From: Desulfovibrio desulfuricans
GTDB lineage: Bacteria > Desulfobacterota > Desulfovibrionia > Desulfovibrionales > Desulfovibrionaceae
Direction of reading: 5' to 3'
Assembly: GCF_024460775.1 (NCBI RefSeq)
Contig: NZ_JANFYZ010000007.1
Location: 1-64,000, forward strand
DNA: 64,000 nt
Position 1 is the first letter of the stretch, and each line of letters begins with the position of its first letter. The notes under the pieces are model-generated. The model was given only the letters and a program-made list of their open reading frames with translations, ran no database searches and was not told the DNA's origin. The position numbers and the translations under genes are program-made. This document shows positions 52,605 to 60,431 of the stretch, piece after piece.

Positions 52605-52766
52605 ATGAGTGGTAAATGGACGTTTATAGGCGGCATACTGGCTGGCATCGCAGGAGTATTCACTGCGGCGGCAATTTCTGTGGAACTGGAAGGCCGAAGA
52701 AACGACAGATGCGATACCGTGGGTGAACCGGAAAGGCTGGCCTTGCCTGAAAGCGAAGCCAGGTAG
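52605..52766 (+). CDS. Small single-span membrane protein (53 aa)
   Basis: AAAAGGAG precedes the ATG. Residues 6-24 (TFIGGILAGIAGVFTAAAI) form one hydrophobic segment with small residues, followed by a charged tail. It could be a holin-like or membrane-signalling peptide. No family recognised. Confidence 0.55.
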   Translation: MSGKWTFIGGILAGIAGVFTAAAISVELEGRRNDRCDTVGEPERLALPESEAR

Positions 52767-52784
52767 AGGACTACAGGTTAATTG

Positions 52785-52816
52785 CAGGGCAGGAACCCCA
52801 AATGGTTCCCGCCCTG
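52785..52816 (+). terminator. Hairpin after the 53-aa gene
   Basis: Stem CAGGGCAGGAACC / GGTTCCCGCCCTG (one mismatch) with a six-base loop; no T-run. Confidence 0.55.
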
Positions 52817-52863
52817 GTTACAGACATTTCAATGTTCTCATATTTAAACAGGAGCGTTTGCAA

Positions 52864-52977
52864 ATGCTGACAAAAAATGATTACGGTTGCAACGTTCCCT
52901 TTTCCACTTCCATGCACACACGAAGGGCGTCATTCATAGCTGGTTGTAAGCCATTATCCGGTGTAGCTTGGACATAG
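52864..52977 (+). CDS. Possible 37-aa peptide
   Basis: ATG preceded by CAGGAG at about nine bases; encodes MLTKNDYGCNVPFST... with two Cys. No other support. Confidence 0.25.
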   Translation: MLTKNDYGCNVPFSTSMHTRRASFIAGCKPLSGVAWT

Positions 52978-53021
52978 TGTAACTACAATTTTGCATATAT
53001 CAATAAATGAGTGAGGTACGC

Positions 53022-54242
53022 CTACTCAGCGGTCTTTTTGAAGGGCAGAACTTTGCCGCCGCTGAAATCCTTCTGAATTTGCGCTGCTGTTTCAGCGGCG
53101 GCAATGGCGACGGGATTATCTGCAAGATGAGCATAACGTGCTGTTGTCGCCGCTTGGGTATGTCCAAGGATGGCCCCGATAACTGGCAGACTCTTGCCTG
53201 AGCATGCGGCATAACTTGCATAGGCATGGCGTAAATCATGAATTCGCCAGCCCGTAAGTCGGGCAGTTTCGAGAAGTCGTCGCCATGTATCTTTGACGTT
53301 TACAATGTGCCCAGTTCCTCTCCTGCCCGGAAAACAGTATTCATTAATGCGAGGAAGCGAGGCCAACACAGCTTGCGCAGGAGGAGGGAGGTGGAGCGCC
53401 TTTGCACCTGTCTTTGAGTCTGGAAGGTTGGCAATTCCCCTGTCATTGTCGATATAGACCCATTTGAGGGTAAGCACTTCCATGCACCGCGCACCCGTGA
53501 AAAGCATTACCTTAAGGGCGGCGGCAATTGTGGGGTCAAAAGCCGTTATCTTGCCCGTTTTAGGGTCTGCATAGCCCTGAGCTTCCATTACGAGGAAAGC
53601 ATTCCCCAATGCTTCCAGTTCCTCCCGCCCCATGAAGACCTTGCGTTTTTTCTCTTCATACTTCTCAAGGCCAATAACTGGGTTGCTTCCACGATCCCGA
53701 TACCCGTTTTTTTCGCACCAGCCAAAAAACTTTGATAGCAGAGCCGCCATTCTATTCGCCTGGTACGGAGTGTCTTTCATAGCGTAGTGAAGAGATGCAA
53801 CGTGTCGATACTGGACCGCTGCAACCTTAATGTTTCCTATGGCAGGGGAAATATACTGCATTGCTATTCGGTGGTATGCAGCAGATGTGCTATTTTTTAC
53901 TTTTGTGTCATGCTGTTCAAAAAAAGATGTAAAAGCTACTTTTACTGTTGGTGCAATTTTGTCCTCATTTACCAGTTCTGCAGGATCTTCTCCAAGCGCA
54001 ACTTGAGCGGCTCTCTGCTTGGCAATGTTGCGAGCCTGCTCAACTGACATCGTTGGAAATGTTCCGAGACGGAGCCACCTTTTTGTGGCCGCCCGCCCCT
54101 TTCCAGCCCTGTATACCATATAAAAAGATTTATCGCCAGAGGCTCCAATCCGTACAGCAAAGCCTGTTACATCTTTATCAAAAACGGCATACCGTTTTCC
54201 TGTGACTTGCAGTGCCTCAATGTTTTTTTTGGTCAGCTTCAT
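53022..54242 (-). CDS. int: Tyrosine recombinase (phage-type integrase)
   Basis: 406-aa integrase of the P4/DUF4102 type. The N-terminal arm-binding domain (VFDKDVTGFAVRIGASGDKS, LRLGTFPTMSVEQAR) is followed by a core-binding domain and a C-terminal catalytic domain. Catalytic residues are visible: TGARCMEVLTLKW (Arg I), DSKTGAK (Lys), IHDLRHAYASYA (HxxR), LGHTQAATTARYAHL (His and Tyr). It begins 154 bases inside attR and reads into the element, the usual position for tRNA-targeting integrases. A candidate arm site lies just upstream of its ATG and may couple integrase binding to autorepression. Confidence 0.96.
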   Translation of the reverse strand: MKLTKKNIEALQVTGKRYAVFDKDVTGFAVRIGASGDKSFYMVYRAGKGRAATKRWLRLGTFPTMSVEQARNIAKQRAAQVALGEDPAELVNEDKIAPTVKVAFTSFFEQHDTKVKNSTSAAYHRIAMQYISPAIGNIKVAAVQYRHVASLHYAMKDTPYQANRMAALLSKFFGWCEKNGYRDRGSNPVIGLEKYEEKKRKVFMGREELEALGNAFLVMEAQGYADPKTGKITAFDPTIAAALKVMLFTGARCMEVLTLKWVYIDNDRGIANLPDSKTGAKALHLPPPAQAVLASLPRINEYCFPGRRGTGHIVNVKDTWRRLLETARLTGWRIHDLRHAYASYAACSGKSLPVIGAILGHTQAATTARYAHLADNPVAIAAAETAAQIQKDFSGGKVLPFKKTAE

Positions 54243-54267
54243 TTTCGGGTATCTCCTGCTGGATTTT

Positions 54268-54290
54268 TTGGGCTACCACCGGGCTACCAC
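54268..54290. repeat. Integrase arm-site candidate, right
   Basis: Identical to 10564-10586 (ttgggctaccacc plus gggctaccac). It lies 25 bases upstream of the integrase ATG and 105 bases from the 54-bp core. Confidence 0.7.
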
Positions 54291-54395
54291 GCGAAAAGAA
54301 AACTACGGAAAATTCCTGCGACACAATGGCATACTAACTAGCTGAATTTTCATAATAGTGCAACACGATGAAAAACAAAGAAAATAAAACCGCAC

Positions 54396-54449
54396 GACTG
54401 TTAATCACTAGGTTGGCGGTTCAAGTCCGTCTCGGGGAGCCAAAAGAAA
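54396..54449 (+). repeat. attR: 54-bp copy of the tRNA-Asn 3' part
   Basis: Identical to 10471-10524. It contains the anticodon arm, variable and T arms and CCA but no D arm or 5' acceptor strand, so it is not a functional tRNA gene. Confidence 0.95.
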
Positions 54450-54451
54450 GC

Positions 54452-54484
54452 AAGCCTTTGCGAGAAATCGCAAAGGCTTTTTTC
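54452..54484 (+). terminator. Original tRNA-Asn terminator, now at attR
   Basis: 11-bp stem AAGCCTTTGCG / CGCAAAGGCTT with AGAAAT loop and T-run. This is presumably the chromosomal terminator displaced from tRNA-Asn by the insertion. Confidence 0.85.
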
Positions 54485-54761
54485 GTTTGACGGCCAGAAG
54501 ATCAGACTCACTTTAATGAATTTGCAAAAAAAACAAAAAATTATTAAAAAAAATGGTAGTAAAAAAATGTAGAGGAATAATCATAGCAAAATTTAAAAAT
54601 AGCCTTAAAATCAGCTTTTCTGCTTAATCAACTTCTAAAAATCATAAGTTCTCGTCGGAGTGTCCGCCTCCAGACGCTATAAGATCGACAATTCAGATAA
54701 AAACATACTATCTAGGCATAAATTATATCATAATAAAGCAATAAAAAATCGTGAGTACAAG

Positions 54762-55874
54762 ATGAATAGCATTCCATTTCAAAAAAATTGCAAGGTTGTG
54801 ATAATTGGAGCAGGACTTGCAGGTTTAAGTTGTGCTTCAAAACTAATAGATAGTAACGTCAATTGCATAGTAGTAGAAAAAAATTCTCCAGGTGGTTTTT
54901 TAAATATCGGAGGAGTAAAAATATCTCTTCTGCCTGCAGGAGCTGCCACAGCAAATATTATTGGCTTTAACAACTACGTTTCATATCAAAAAAAATTTTT
55001 TGAAACAATAAAACCTTATTTAACACACGTAAGCAATAAAAAAATTGATTATCTTGGGATACATAAAGTAAAAACATATGATTCATTTTTGCTAAATAAT
55101 CATCAAAATTACACCTCAACACTACTACATAAAATAAAAGCAATTTATCACGAAGAAATTGTTAACATAAAAAAGGTGAATAATTTTTACATATTAAATT
55201 TAAAAAATGGTGGTATTATTAAATGTGAAGCCGTTGTTATTGCAACAGGAAGGGATGCGAGTCTTGTTGAATATTTAAAACAACTAGGCCAAATATATCT
55301 CTATGAAAACAATGCTATCGTTGGGTGCAGAGCAGTATTTAATGCTAAAGAATCAAACAAGATTTACAAACAACAACTTGATTACAAAATTAAGAGCGAT
55401 TGCGGGTTCCAGACATACTGCTTCAACTATAAAGGTGATTTGCATTGGTATAAATACAACGACAAAGACGTTGTTTCTGGTATAATTAATAGAAACGCAG
55501 CAAACGGAAACATTATGATAGGAAAAAAAATTATTATCAATAATAATTTTTTGCAACTTTTAAATTCGCCCCAAATAATCACACAGGGACAGCTTGATTC
55601 ATTTATAAGACAAACATGTCCGCAGATTATTGGCTTGTCAAATTTTGCGCAGGATGTTGAAGCAATACTCGGGACAAACTTTACATCTTATCATTTCCCA
55701 GCATTAGAGCAATTTTGGAATAAGCCGATTATAAAAAGTTCGTTCGAGTCAACAACTCTAAAAAACATATACTTTTGTGGAGATGCTTCCGGAGTATCCT
55801 TCGGGTTTACCCAATCTTTTGTAACAGGGCATTTTGTTGCGGATCAACTTTTGAGGTCAACATGCAATTCTTAG
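54762..55874 (+). CDS. FAD-dependent oxidoreductase-like protein (operon of four, gene 1)
   Basis: 370-aa protein with an N-terminal Rossmann dinucleotide-binding fold: VVIIGAGLAGLSCASKLI (GxGxxG), VVEKN acidic end of strand 2, GGFLNIGG, a middle AVVIATGRD, and the C-terminal NIYFCGDASGVSFGF second FAD motif. Similar in layout to uncharacterised FAD-dependent dehydrogenases (COG2509-like) but not assignable to a substrate. The ATG at 54762 gives a normal fold start; the frame opens at 54660 without a ribosome-binding site. Very A+T-rich: a 60-base line from 55141 has 11 G/C. Its stop overlaps the HD gene by 13 bases. The preceding 277 bases are A+T-rich with a weak promoter-like TCGACA/TATCTA pair at 54685-54714. 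Confidence 0.82.
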   Translation: MNSIPFQKNCKVVIIGAGLAGLSCASKLIDSNVNCIVVEKNSPGGFLNIGGVKISLLPAGAATANIIGFNNYVSYQKKFFETIKPYLTHVSNKKIDYLGIHKVKTYDSFLLNNHQNYTSTLLHKIKAIYHEEIVNIKKVNNFYILNLKNGGIIKCEAVVIATGRDASLVEYLKQLGQIYLYENNAIVGCRAVFNAKESNKIYKQQLDYKIKSDCGFQTYCFNYKGDLHWYKYNDKDVVSGIINRNAANGNIMIGKKIIINNNFLQLLNSPQIITQGQLDSFIRQTCPQIIGLSNFAQDVEAILGTNFTSYHFPALEQFWNKPIIKSSFESTTLKNIYFCGDASGVSFGFTQSFVTGHFVADQLLRSTCNS

Positions 55875-57070
55875 ACTGCCTCTACGGGAATATTCAGCTA
55901 GATATTAATAGAGAATTATTATCTCTACCAGAAGTACAAAGACTACGAGAAGTCCGCTTATGCAATATTAATTCTCCATACTTAACAGGTGGCTCCAATA
56001 TAAATAGATTTGAGCATGCCATAGGTACCTGCTTTTTGGCTCAAGAATTTAGCAAGCATAATAGAATTGCTGAAAATGAAAAACAGCACTTTATGATTGC
56101 ATCTCTATTGCATGACATAGTCACTCCTCCATTTGCACACTCACTTGAGTATTTATTTGAAAATTTTGGAATAAAAAATTATGAACACGCAAACATTCAC
56201 ACGCTGCTTTCCGGGAGCACCATAACACAAGATAGAGCTTTTTTTGTTGGCTTGAAATCAAAAATAAAAAAATCTTTAGTCAAATTTGATGTAGCTAAAA
56301 TTCTTAAAATAATTAATGGTGAAGATGCACTATCCAACATTCTTTCTGCGGACATTGATATTGACAATATAGATAACGTATTCAGATTTGCATACCATTT
56401 AGGTTTAAACTTTAACAAAAACACACCACTCGCCATCGCGACATCATTGCGATATATAAATCGTGTTCTACATCTTACTCCCCAAACAATACCTTTGGTT
56501 ACAGAGTGGTTTAATATTCGACAGGAGCTATATAGACTACTTCTAGAAAATAATGGGGAGTTTGCAGCTAAGGCCTTGCTAGAAAGAATATTCATCGACC
56601 TCATAGAAGTTGGGTCGTTAGGTGCCACCGACTGGATTAAAACAGATTATGAGCTAGTTGAATTTATACTTAAAGACTCGCGGACTCCTAATGATACCAA
56701 AAAAACTCTCCAGAATTTAATGACAATGAACCTTCCTAAATATTCTCTAATTCTACACTCTGATGACATACTCGAATTTAATAAGATTGCAAAAAGTAAA
56801 GTTAAATTTATTAACGAAATCCATATCAACTATCGAGTTTTTATTCACTTCATTTCAGATATAAATAAAACCTGCCGCCCGATTAAGGCTTACGATACTG
56901 AAAATAATACTTTTCTCCAGATTGGAAAAAAAAGGGATCGGCTTTTGATTGGGCTATTTTCTGACGAGAAACAGCACTTTGACACAATACGAAAACATCT
57001 AGCAAATCAATTTGACATTAAGACTTCAGAGGTTGTAAGCCGTGACAAAACCCAACTTTCCCTCATCTAA
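55862..57070 (+). CDS. HD-domain phosphohydrolase (dGTPase/SAMHD1-like; gene 2)
   Basis: 402-aa protein. Residues 1-30 (LDCLYGNIQLDINRELLSLPEVQRL) and GGSNINRFEHAIGTCFLA are the hallmark start of the COG1078/SAMHD1-like HD superfamily; the HD pair is in ASLLHDIVTPPFAHSLEYL. Relatives hydrolyse dNTPs or other nucleotides, and several are antiphage effectors by nucleotide depletion. The substrate here is unknown. The ATG at 55862 lies within the last codons of the FAD gene; its own 3' end overlaps the methyltransferase start by 29 bases. Confidence 0.88.
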   Translation: MQFLDCLYGNIQLDINRELLSLPEVQRLREVRLCNINSPYLTGGSNINRFEHAIGTCFLAQEFSKHNRIAENEKQHFMIASLLHDIVTPPFAHSLEYLFENFGIKNYEHANIHTLLSGSTITQDRAFFVGLKSKIKKSLVKFDVAKILKIINGEDALSNILSADIDIDNIDNVFRFAYHLGLNFNKNTPLAIATSLRYINRVLHLTPQTIPLVTEWFNIRQELYRLLLENNGEFAAKALLERIFIDLIEVGSLGATDWIKTDYELVEFILKDSRTPNDTKKTLQNLMTMNLPKYSLILHSDDILEFNKIAKSKVKFINEIHINYRVFIHFISDINKTCRPIKAYDTENNTFLQIGKKRDRLLIGLFSDEKQHFDTIRKHLANQFDIKTSEVVSRDKTQLSLI

Positions 57071-58247
57071 AACACTAGAAATACTGAATGAAATTGATTG
57101 GGACTCCTTTGATAAAACTCACGATCAAGACTCGCTGGGCATCTTGCATTGGTACCCAGCAACTTTCATCTCTAACATCCCATCAAATCTTATTGAACTT
57201 TTTTCATCAGAAGGTGACCTTGTCTGGGATCCATTTTGTGGATCAGGATGCGCTGGAGTAGAGGCAATTAAGAGAAATAGAAATTTTGTCGGAAACGACA
57301 TCAATTATATTGCATGCAAAATTTCACGCGCCAAATTGACACTTATTGCGCGGCTTGAGAATGTTATAGAGGCCAACAAACAAATACAAAAAAACTTAAT
57401 AGAATTTTTATTTTCACATTCAGATTCAAATGATAAAGAAATTTATCAAAAAAATTCTATACTTAATGGAGAGTCGATTAACGAGCTTGCTTCATGGTAT
57501 AATAATTATACATTAAAAAGACTATTACTTTTGCACTCTTTTGTTTTCTCGCTCTCTTTTTCAGAAGAAATAAACAATTATTTTGAAGTTATTTTTTTGA
57601 CAGTAGCACGAATATCTAATGCTCAACAAAAAACTTGGGGGCATATCGCCGACAATGTAAAACCCAAGTTAATTGACATTCAAAATCGGGGCAACGTTGA
57701 TCCCATTAAATTATTCCTGGATCGTTCTGCGCGTGTAATCGAAAAAGCCAAAAAAATTGCTCACTCTGGAAAACTTGGTGCTTTTGATGTTTTTGAGAAC
57801 CATACCGCGCAGATATCATTAACCAAGAAGGCAGATATAGTTATAACATCCCCCCCGTACCCATGGATGTGTGACTACATTACATCACAGCGCCTTTCGT
57901 TTTACTGGACAAATAATTCTCAAGAAAAAATTGATCAAATAAAAAAGCTCGAAATAGGAGCCAGATTTGCACGGAAGTCATCTGCTAGGTCAGAGTTATA
58001 TATAAAAAATATGAGTACATCTTTTTTTAATATTAAGCAAAATATGAAAGATAAAGCCACCCTCTGTCTTGTCTATCCAATATGTGAAAAAGGTTCACTT
58101 CGCGAAAAAACGCTAAGTTCTGTCGAAGACTCATTAAAAACACTGTTTACATTTCAGATGTCAACAACAAGAAACCTTGAAAAATATAAAAGGTCTTCCC
58201 CTTTTTCATCTATGAATTCTGAAAAAATTACTATTTGGAGAAATTAA
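57042..58247 (+). CDS. DNA methyltransferase with DPFCGSG and SPPY motifs (gene 3)
   Basis: 401-aa protein. SAM motif I VWDPFCGSGCAGVEAIKR is at about residue 65, then FVGNDINYIA; catalytic motif IV IVITSPPYPWMCDY is at about 270. SPPY points to N4-cytosine type or an N6/N4-family relative. About 200 residues separate motifs I and IV, unlike most beta-class enzymes in which IV comes first. The HWYPATF segment near residue 28 also occurs in such enzymes. It starts with GTG inside the HD gene. No restriction endonuclease is adjacent. In this operon it may mark self DNA or modify bases. Confidence 0.85.
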   Translation: MTKPNFPSSKTLEILNEIDWDSFDKTHDQDSLGILHWYPATFISNIPSNLIELFSSEGDLVWDPFCGSGCAGVEAIKRNRNFVGNDINYIACKISRAKLTLIARLENVIEANKQIQKNLIEFLFSHSDSNDKEIYQKNSILNGESINELASWYNNYTLKRLLLLHSFVFSLSFSEEINNYFEVIFLTVARISNAQQKTWGHIADNVKPKLIDIQNRGNVDPIKLFLDRSARVIEKAKKIAHSGKLGAFDVFENHTAQISLTKKADIVITSPPYPWMCDYITSQRLSFYWTNNSQEKIDQIKKLEIGARFARKSSARSELYIKNMSTSFFNIKQNMKDKATLCLVYPICEKGSLREKTLSSVEDSLKTLFTFQMSTTRNLEKYKRSSPFSSMNSEKITIWRN

Positions 58248-59342
58248 ATGAACGTATCATTGTATTTTTCAAATGAGCTTTCTACAAACAGCAACGCAAC
58301 GGCTTTTATGGCTGACGGTTCTGCCTATGTGCTTAAGGACACCGACTTAGTTGAGTCGACATCAGAGTATAGAGTCCTGATCTTAAATTTTTTGTCTGAA
58401 AAACTACAAAATGTGACAGATTACCGTTCATCTAAACAATTTGATGCTTTTGCATTTATGGATGAAAGCATAACACAAAACGATTTGATAGCGTTATCTA
58501 ATGTTTTTGAGGAAATTATATTACGGCCAGGTGTACTCCAAAAAAGACAAATACAAATTCTTCTTAAATTTCATATTTTGCTTTATAATCCGTCCATTCG
58601 CAACATAAAGCCAGCCAAATACCAGCTTGAAATTTCTAACGAGTACTATCTCCCAACAAACAGTGGGGGAGAAACAATCAGCTCTAATAATATCCCCATT
58701 AACCCTCTTAGCTTCGTAATTGTAAAGGCGGTTGAAATTTGCAACTTCCCCAAAAATATATGTGGCATATTTGACTTGCGGGTTAGCCTTTTTTGCCAAG
58801 GAATTATTTTATCTAACGGTGTACAGGTTGATCCTGGCTATCGCGGTGTACTACTAAGTTTACTTTTCAATTCAAGTTCATCAGTCCGCTATCTAAAGTC
58901 GAAAGAAAATTTTTCTCATCTGATGTTTTTAGCAACTTCAATTTGCAAAGGAGATGCTTATGATGGTCCATACATGGATTCAACCGAAATTCCCGCATAC
59001 ATGCCTCCTCTTACCCCCTCTGGATTTTCATATGAAGAGTTTAAAAAATCTTTGACTCATGTGTCTAACCTTGACAGCAAAGTTGATCATATTTCTGAAG
59101 ATATTAAACCAATATTATCTGCAAATTTTGAAACTAGAATTGCTTCTCTTGAAACAAATTTACTTCCCAAGGTAACGCTCATCATCGCATCAGCAATTTC
59201 CATACTGGCATTAATAGTTACTATTATGGTTGGATCTCCAATTGCTAGCCACTTCTTCCGGCTTGAAAGTATTGATAAAAAATTTGACCTTATCGAACAA
59301 TCAATAGAAAACATCAAGCAAAGCATTAATCAATCAAAGTAA
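58248..59342 (+). CDS. dUTPase/dCTP-deaminase-fold protein with C-terminal membrane anchor (gene 4)
   Basis: 364-aa protein. About residues 125-235 follow the trimeric dUTPase/dCTP deaminase pattern: NEYYLPTNSGGE, SFVIVKAVEI, CGIFDLRVSLFCQGIIL, VQVDPGYRGVLLSLLF (catalytic-type Asp in VDPGYRG), then a hydrophobic LMFLATS strand. The Ser-rich GRSS loop of true deaminases is not obvious, so activity is uncertain. Residues 290-315 are a coiled coil; 308-328 (TLIIASAISILALIVTIMVG) is one transmembrane segment, followed by another short helix. The ATG directly follows the methyltransferase stop. A membrane-tethered nucleotide sensor or hydrolase is inferred. Confidence 0.78.
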   Translation: MNVSLYFSNELSTNSNATAFMADGSAYVLKDTDLVESTSEYRVLILNFLSEKLQNVTDYRSSKQFDAFAFMDESITQNDLIALSNVFEEIILRPGVLQKRQIQILLKFHILLYNPSIRNIKPAKYQLEISNEYYLPTNSGGETISSNNIPINPLSFVIVKAVEICNFPKNICGIFDLRVSLFCQGIILSNGVQVDPGYRGVLLSLLFNSSSSVRYLKSKENFSHLMFLATSICKGDAYDGPYMDSTEIPAYMPPLTPSGFSYEEFKKSLTHVSNLDSKVDHISEDIKPILSANFETRIASLETNLLPKVTLIIASAISILALIVTIMVGSPIASHFFRLESIDKKFDLIEQSIENIKQSINQSK

Positions 59343-59493
59343 CCTTAAGGTTCATGCTTTTTTTGCAAAGATGAAGCACAATAAGCCATTTTTATCCACA
59401 ACTCTTATGTGAGACTGACTACCAAATCACTATCATCAATCGACTGCCTTCCCGCACATCTTCAGCGCCATGTCCGCACGATGCCGACAAAAA

Positions 59494-59533
59494 AGCCGCC
59501 CCCGATCTTCAGCAAAAAATATCAGGGGCGGCT
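59494..59533 (-). terminator. Terminator of the outer-membrane protein operon
   Basis: On the minus strand, stem AGCCGCCCC / GGGGCGGCT with a long loop, followed by a T-run (bases 59488-59494). It is also well placed to stop plus-strand transcription from the four-gene operon. Confidence 0.8.
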
Positions 59534-59568
59534 ACCTTCCCTTCAGGCTGCGCCAGAAGAGCTTTTAC

Positions 59569-60390
59569 CTAGAATGTCAGCGCCAGCCCCACAACCGGGC
59601 CATGTTGAACAGCGTTGACCTTGAAGTTATCCCTGCCGCTTCCGGATTCATAGTTCAGCCCAACAGCGCGATAGCCCAAGATGGCGGTGGCATTTTTCCA
59701 AAAATTATAACCTACTACACCCATGGCGTCCCACGTGTTGGTTGAGGCAGCCCCAAAGCCGCCCACCCCGCCACGCAAGTCCATGAACCAGTGTTTATCC
59801 AGATGGATAGTAGTTCGCGCGCCCACGATCGGGTCTACCCAGCTTCTGTATATGCGGCTGGAGGCTTCCAGTTGCTTGTATTCTGCGCTCAGGCCCATTT
59901 CCATAGTCCAGATTCTCACGCCGCCCAGAATGTCGAAACTTATCTTGCCGCCATTGTCGTTGAGCGGCACGGTGCCCAAGCGGTAAAAAGCCGCAACGTC
60001 AGACATTGTAGAAGTCATCTGCCCGTCAAGCGAAACACCTTTGCGCGAAGTCTGCTCGCCCATGCGGGCATAATTGACCTCGGCAATCAGGCCCACCGTA
60101 TCCCGGTAGTACATTTCCATGTGGGCCATGGCAGCAAAGTTCAGGTACTTTTCCAGCTGTCCAAAGCTGTTGGATACATGGGTTTCATGCCCCCGCGCCC
60201 CCATGGTGCCGGTAAAGCCCGTAAGCCAGCCGTATGGAATCAGCACCAGCTTGAAGTCGCTTTGAGCGCTTTCATCCGCCTCTGCCGGGGCAGGCTCGGC
60301 AGCTCGAGCACCACAGACAGACGCGCACACCATAAAGACCAAGACTGACAAAGACAAAACCAGTGAGGCCGCACGCTGTTTTATATTCAT
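59569..60390 (-). CDS. Outer-membrane beta-barrel protein
   Basis: 273-aa protein with a cleavable signal peptide (hydrophobic SLVLSLSVLVFMVCASVCG, then ARA). Strands alternate in pattern, with aromatic girdle residues (IPYGWLTGFTGTMG, DVAAFYRLG, RAVGLNYESGSG), ending in GLALTF, a beta-barrel C-terminal Phe signature for BAM recognition. It lies 41 bases after the choloylglycine-hydrolase-family gene on the same strand, so the two may be cotranscribed. Ligand unknown. Confidence 0.8.
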   Translation of the reverse strand: MNIKQRAASLVLSLSVLVFMVCASVCGARAAEPAPAEADESAQSDFKLVLIPYGWLTGFTGTMGARGHETHVSNSFGQLEKYLNFAAMAHMEMYYRDTVGLIAEVNYARMGEQTSRKGVSLDGQMTSTMSDVAAFYRLGTVPLNDNGGKISFDILGGVRIWTMEMGLSAEYKQLEASSRIYRSWVDPIVGARTTIHLDKHWFMDLRGGVGGFGAASTNTWDAMGVVGYNFWKNATAILGYRAVGLNYESGSGRDNFKVNAVQHGPVVGLALTF

Positions 60391-60431
60391 AGTGCTTCCC
60401 TTTTGTGTACGTTACCAACGGCGGCATGTGT

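Larger units (their letters stand above)
10471..54449. mobile_element. Tyrosine-integrase genomic island in tRNA-Asn carrying BREX
   Basis: About 44 kb between two identical 54-bp copies of the tRNA-Asn 3' part. An integrase gene sits next to the right copy and reads away from it into the element; paired-repeat arm sites lie inside both ends. Base composition is patchy and differs from the GC-rich flanks. Element genes include an AlpA-like HTH, AAA/TOPRIM-like and YagK-type proteins, an ERF annealing protein and a Cas4-like nuclease. No relaxase, type IV secretion or virion structural genes were recognised. It may therefore be a mobilisable or satellite-like island rather than a complete ICE or prophage. 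Confidence 0.92.

Noticed and set aside
54396-54470. Second tRNA-Asn gene at the right end
   Set aside because: Only the 3' 47 tRNA bases are present; D arm and 5' acceptor strand are missing, so it is an attR remnant.
59343-59493. A third att copy marking the right end of the A+T-rich operon as part of a tandem island
   Set aside because: No sequence matching the tRNA-Asn 3' part was seen there, so the right boundary of that foreign segment remains undefined.
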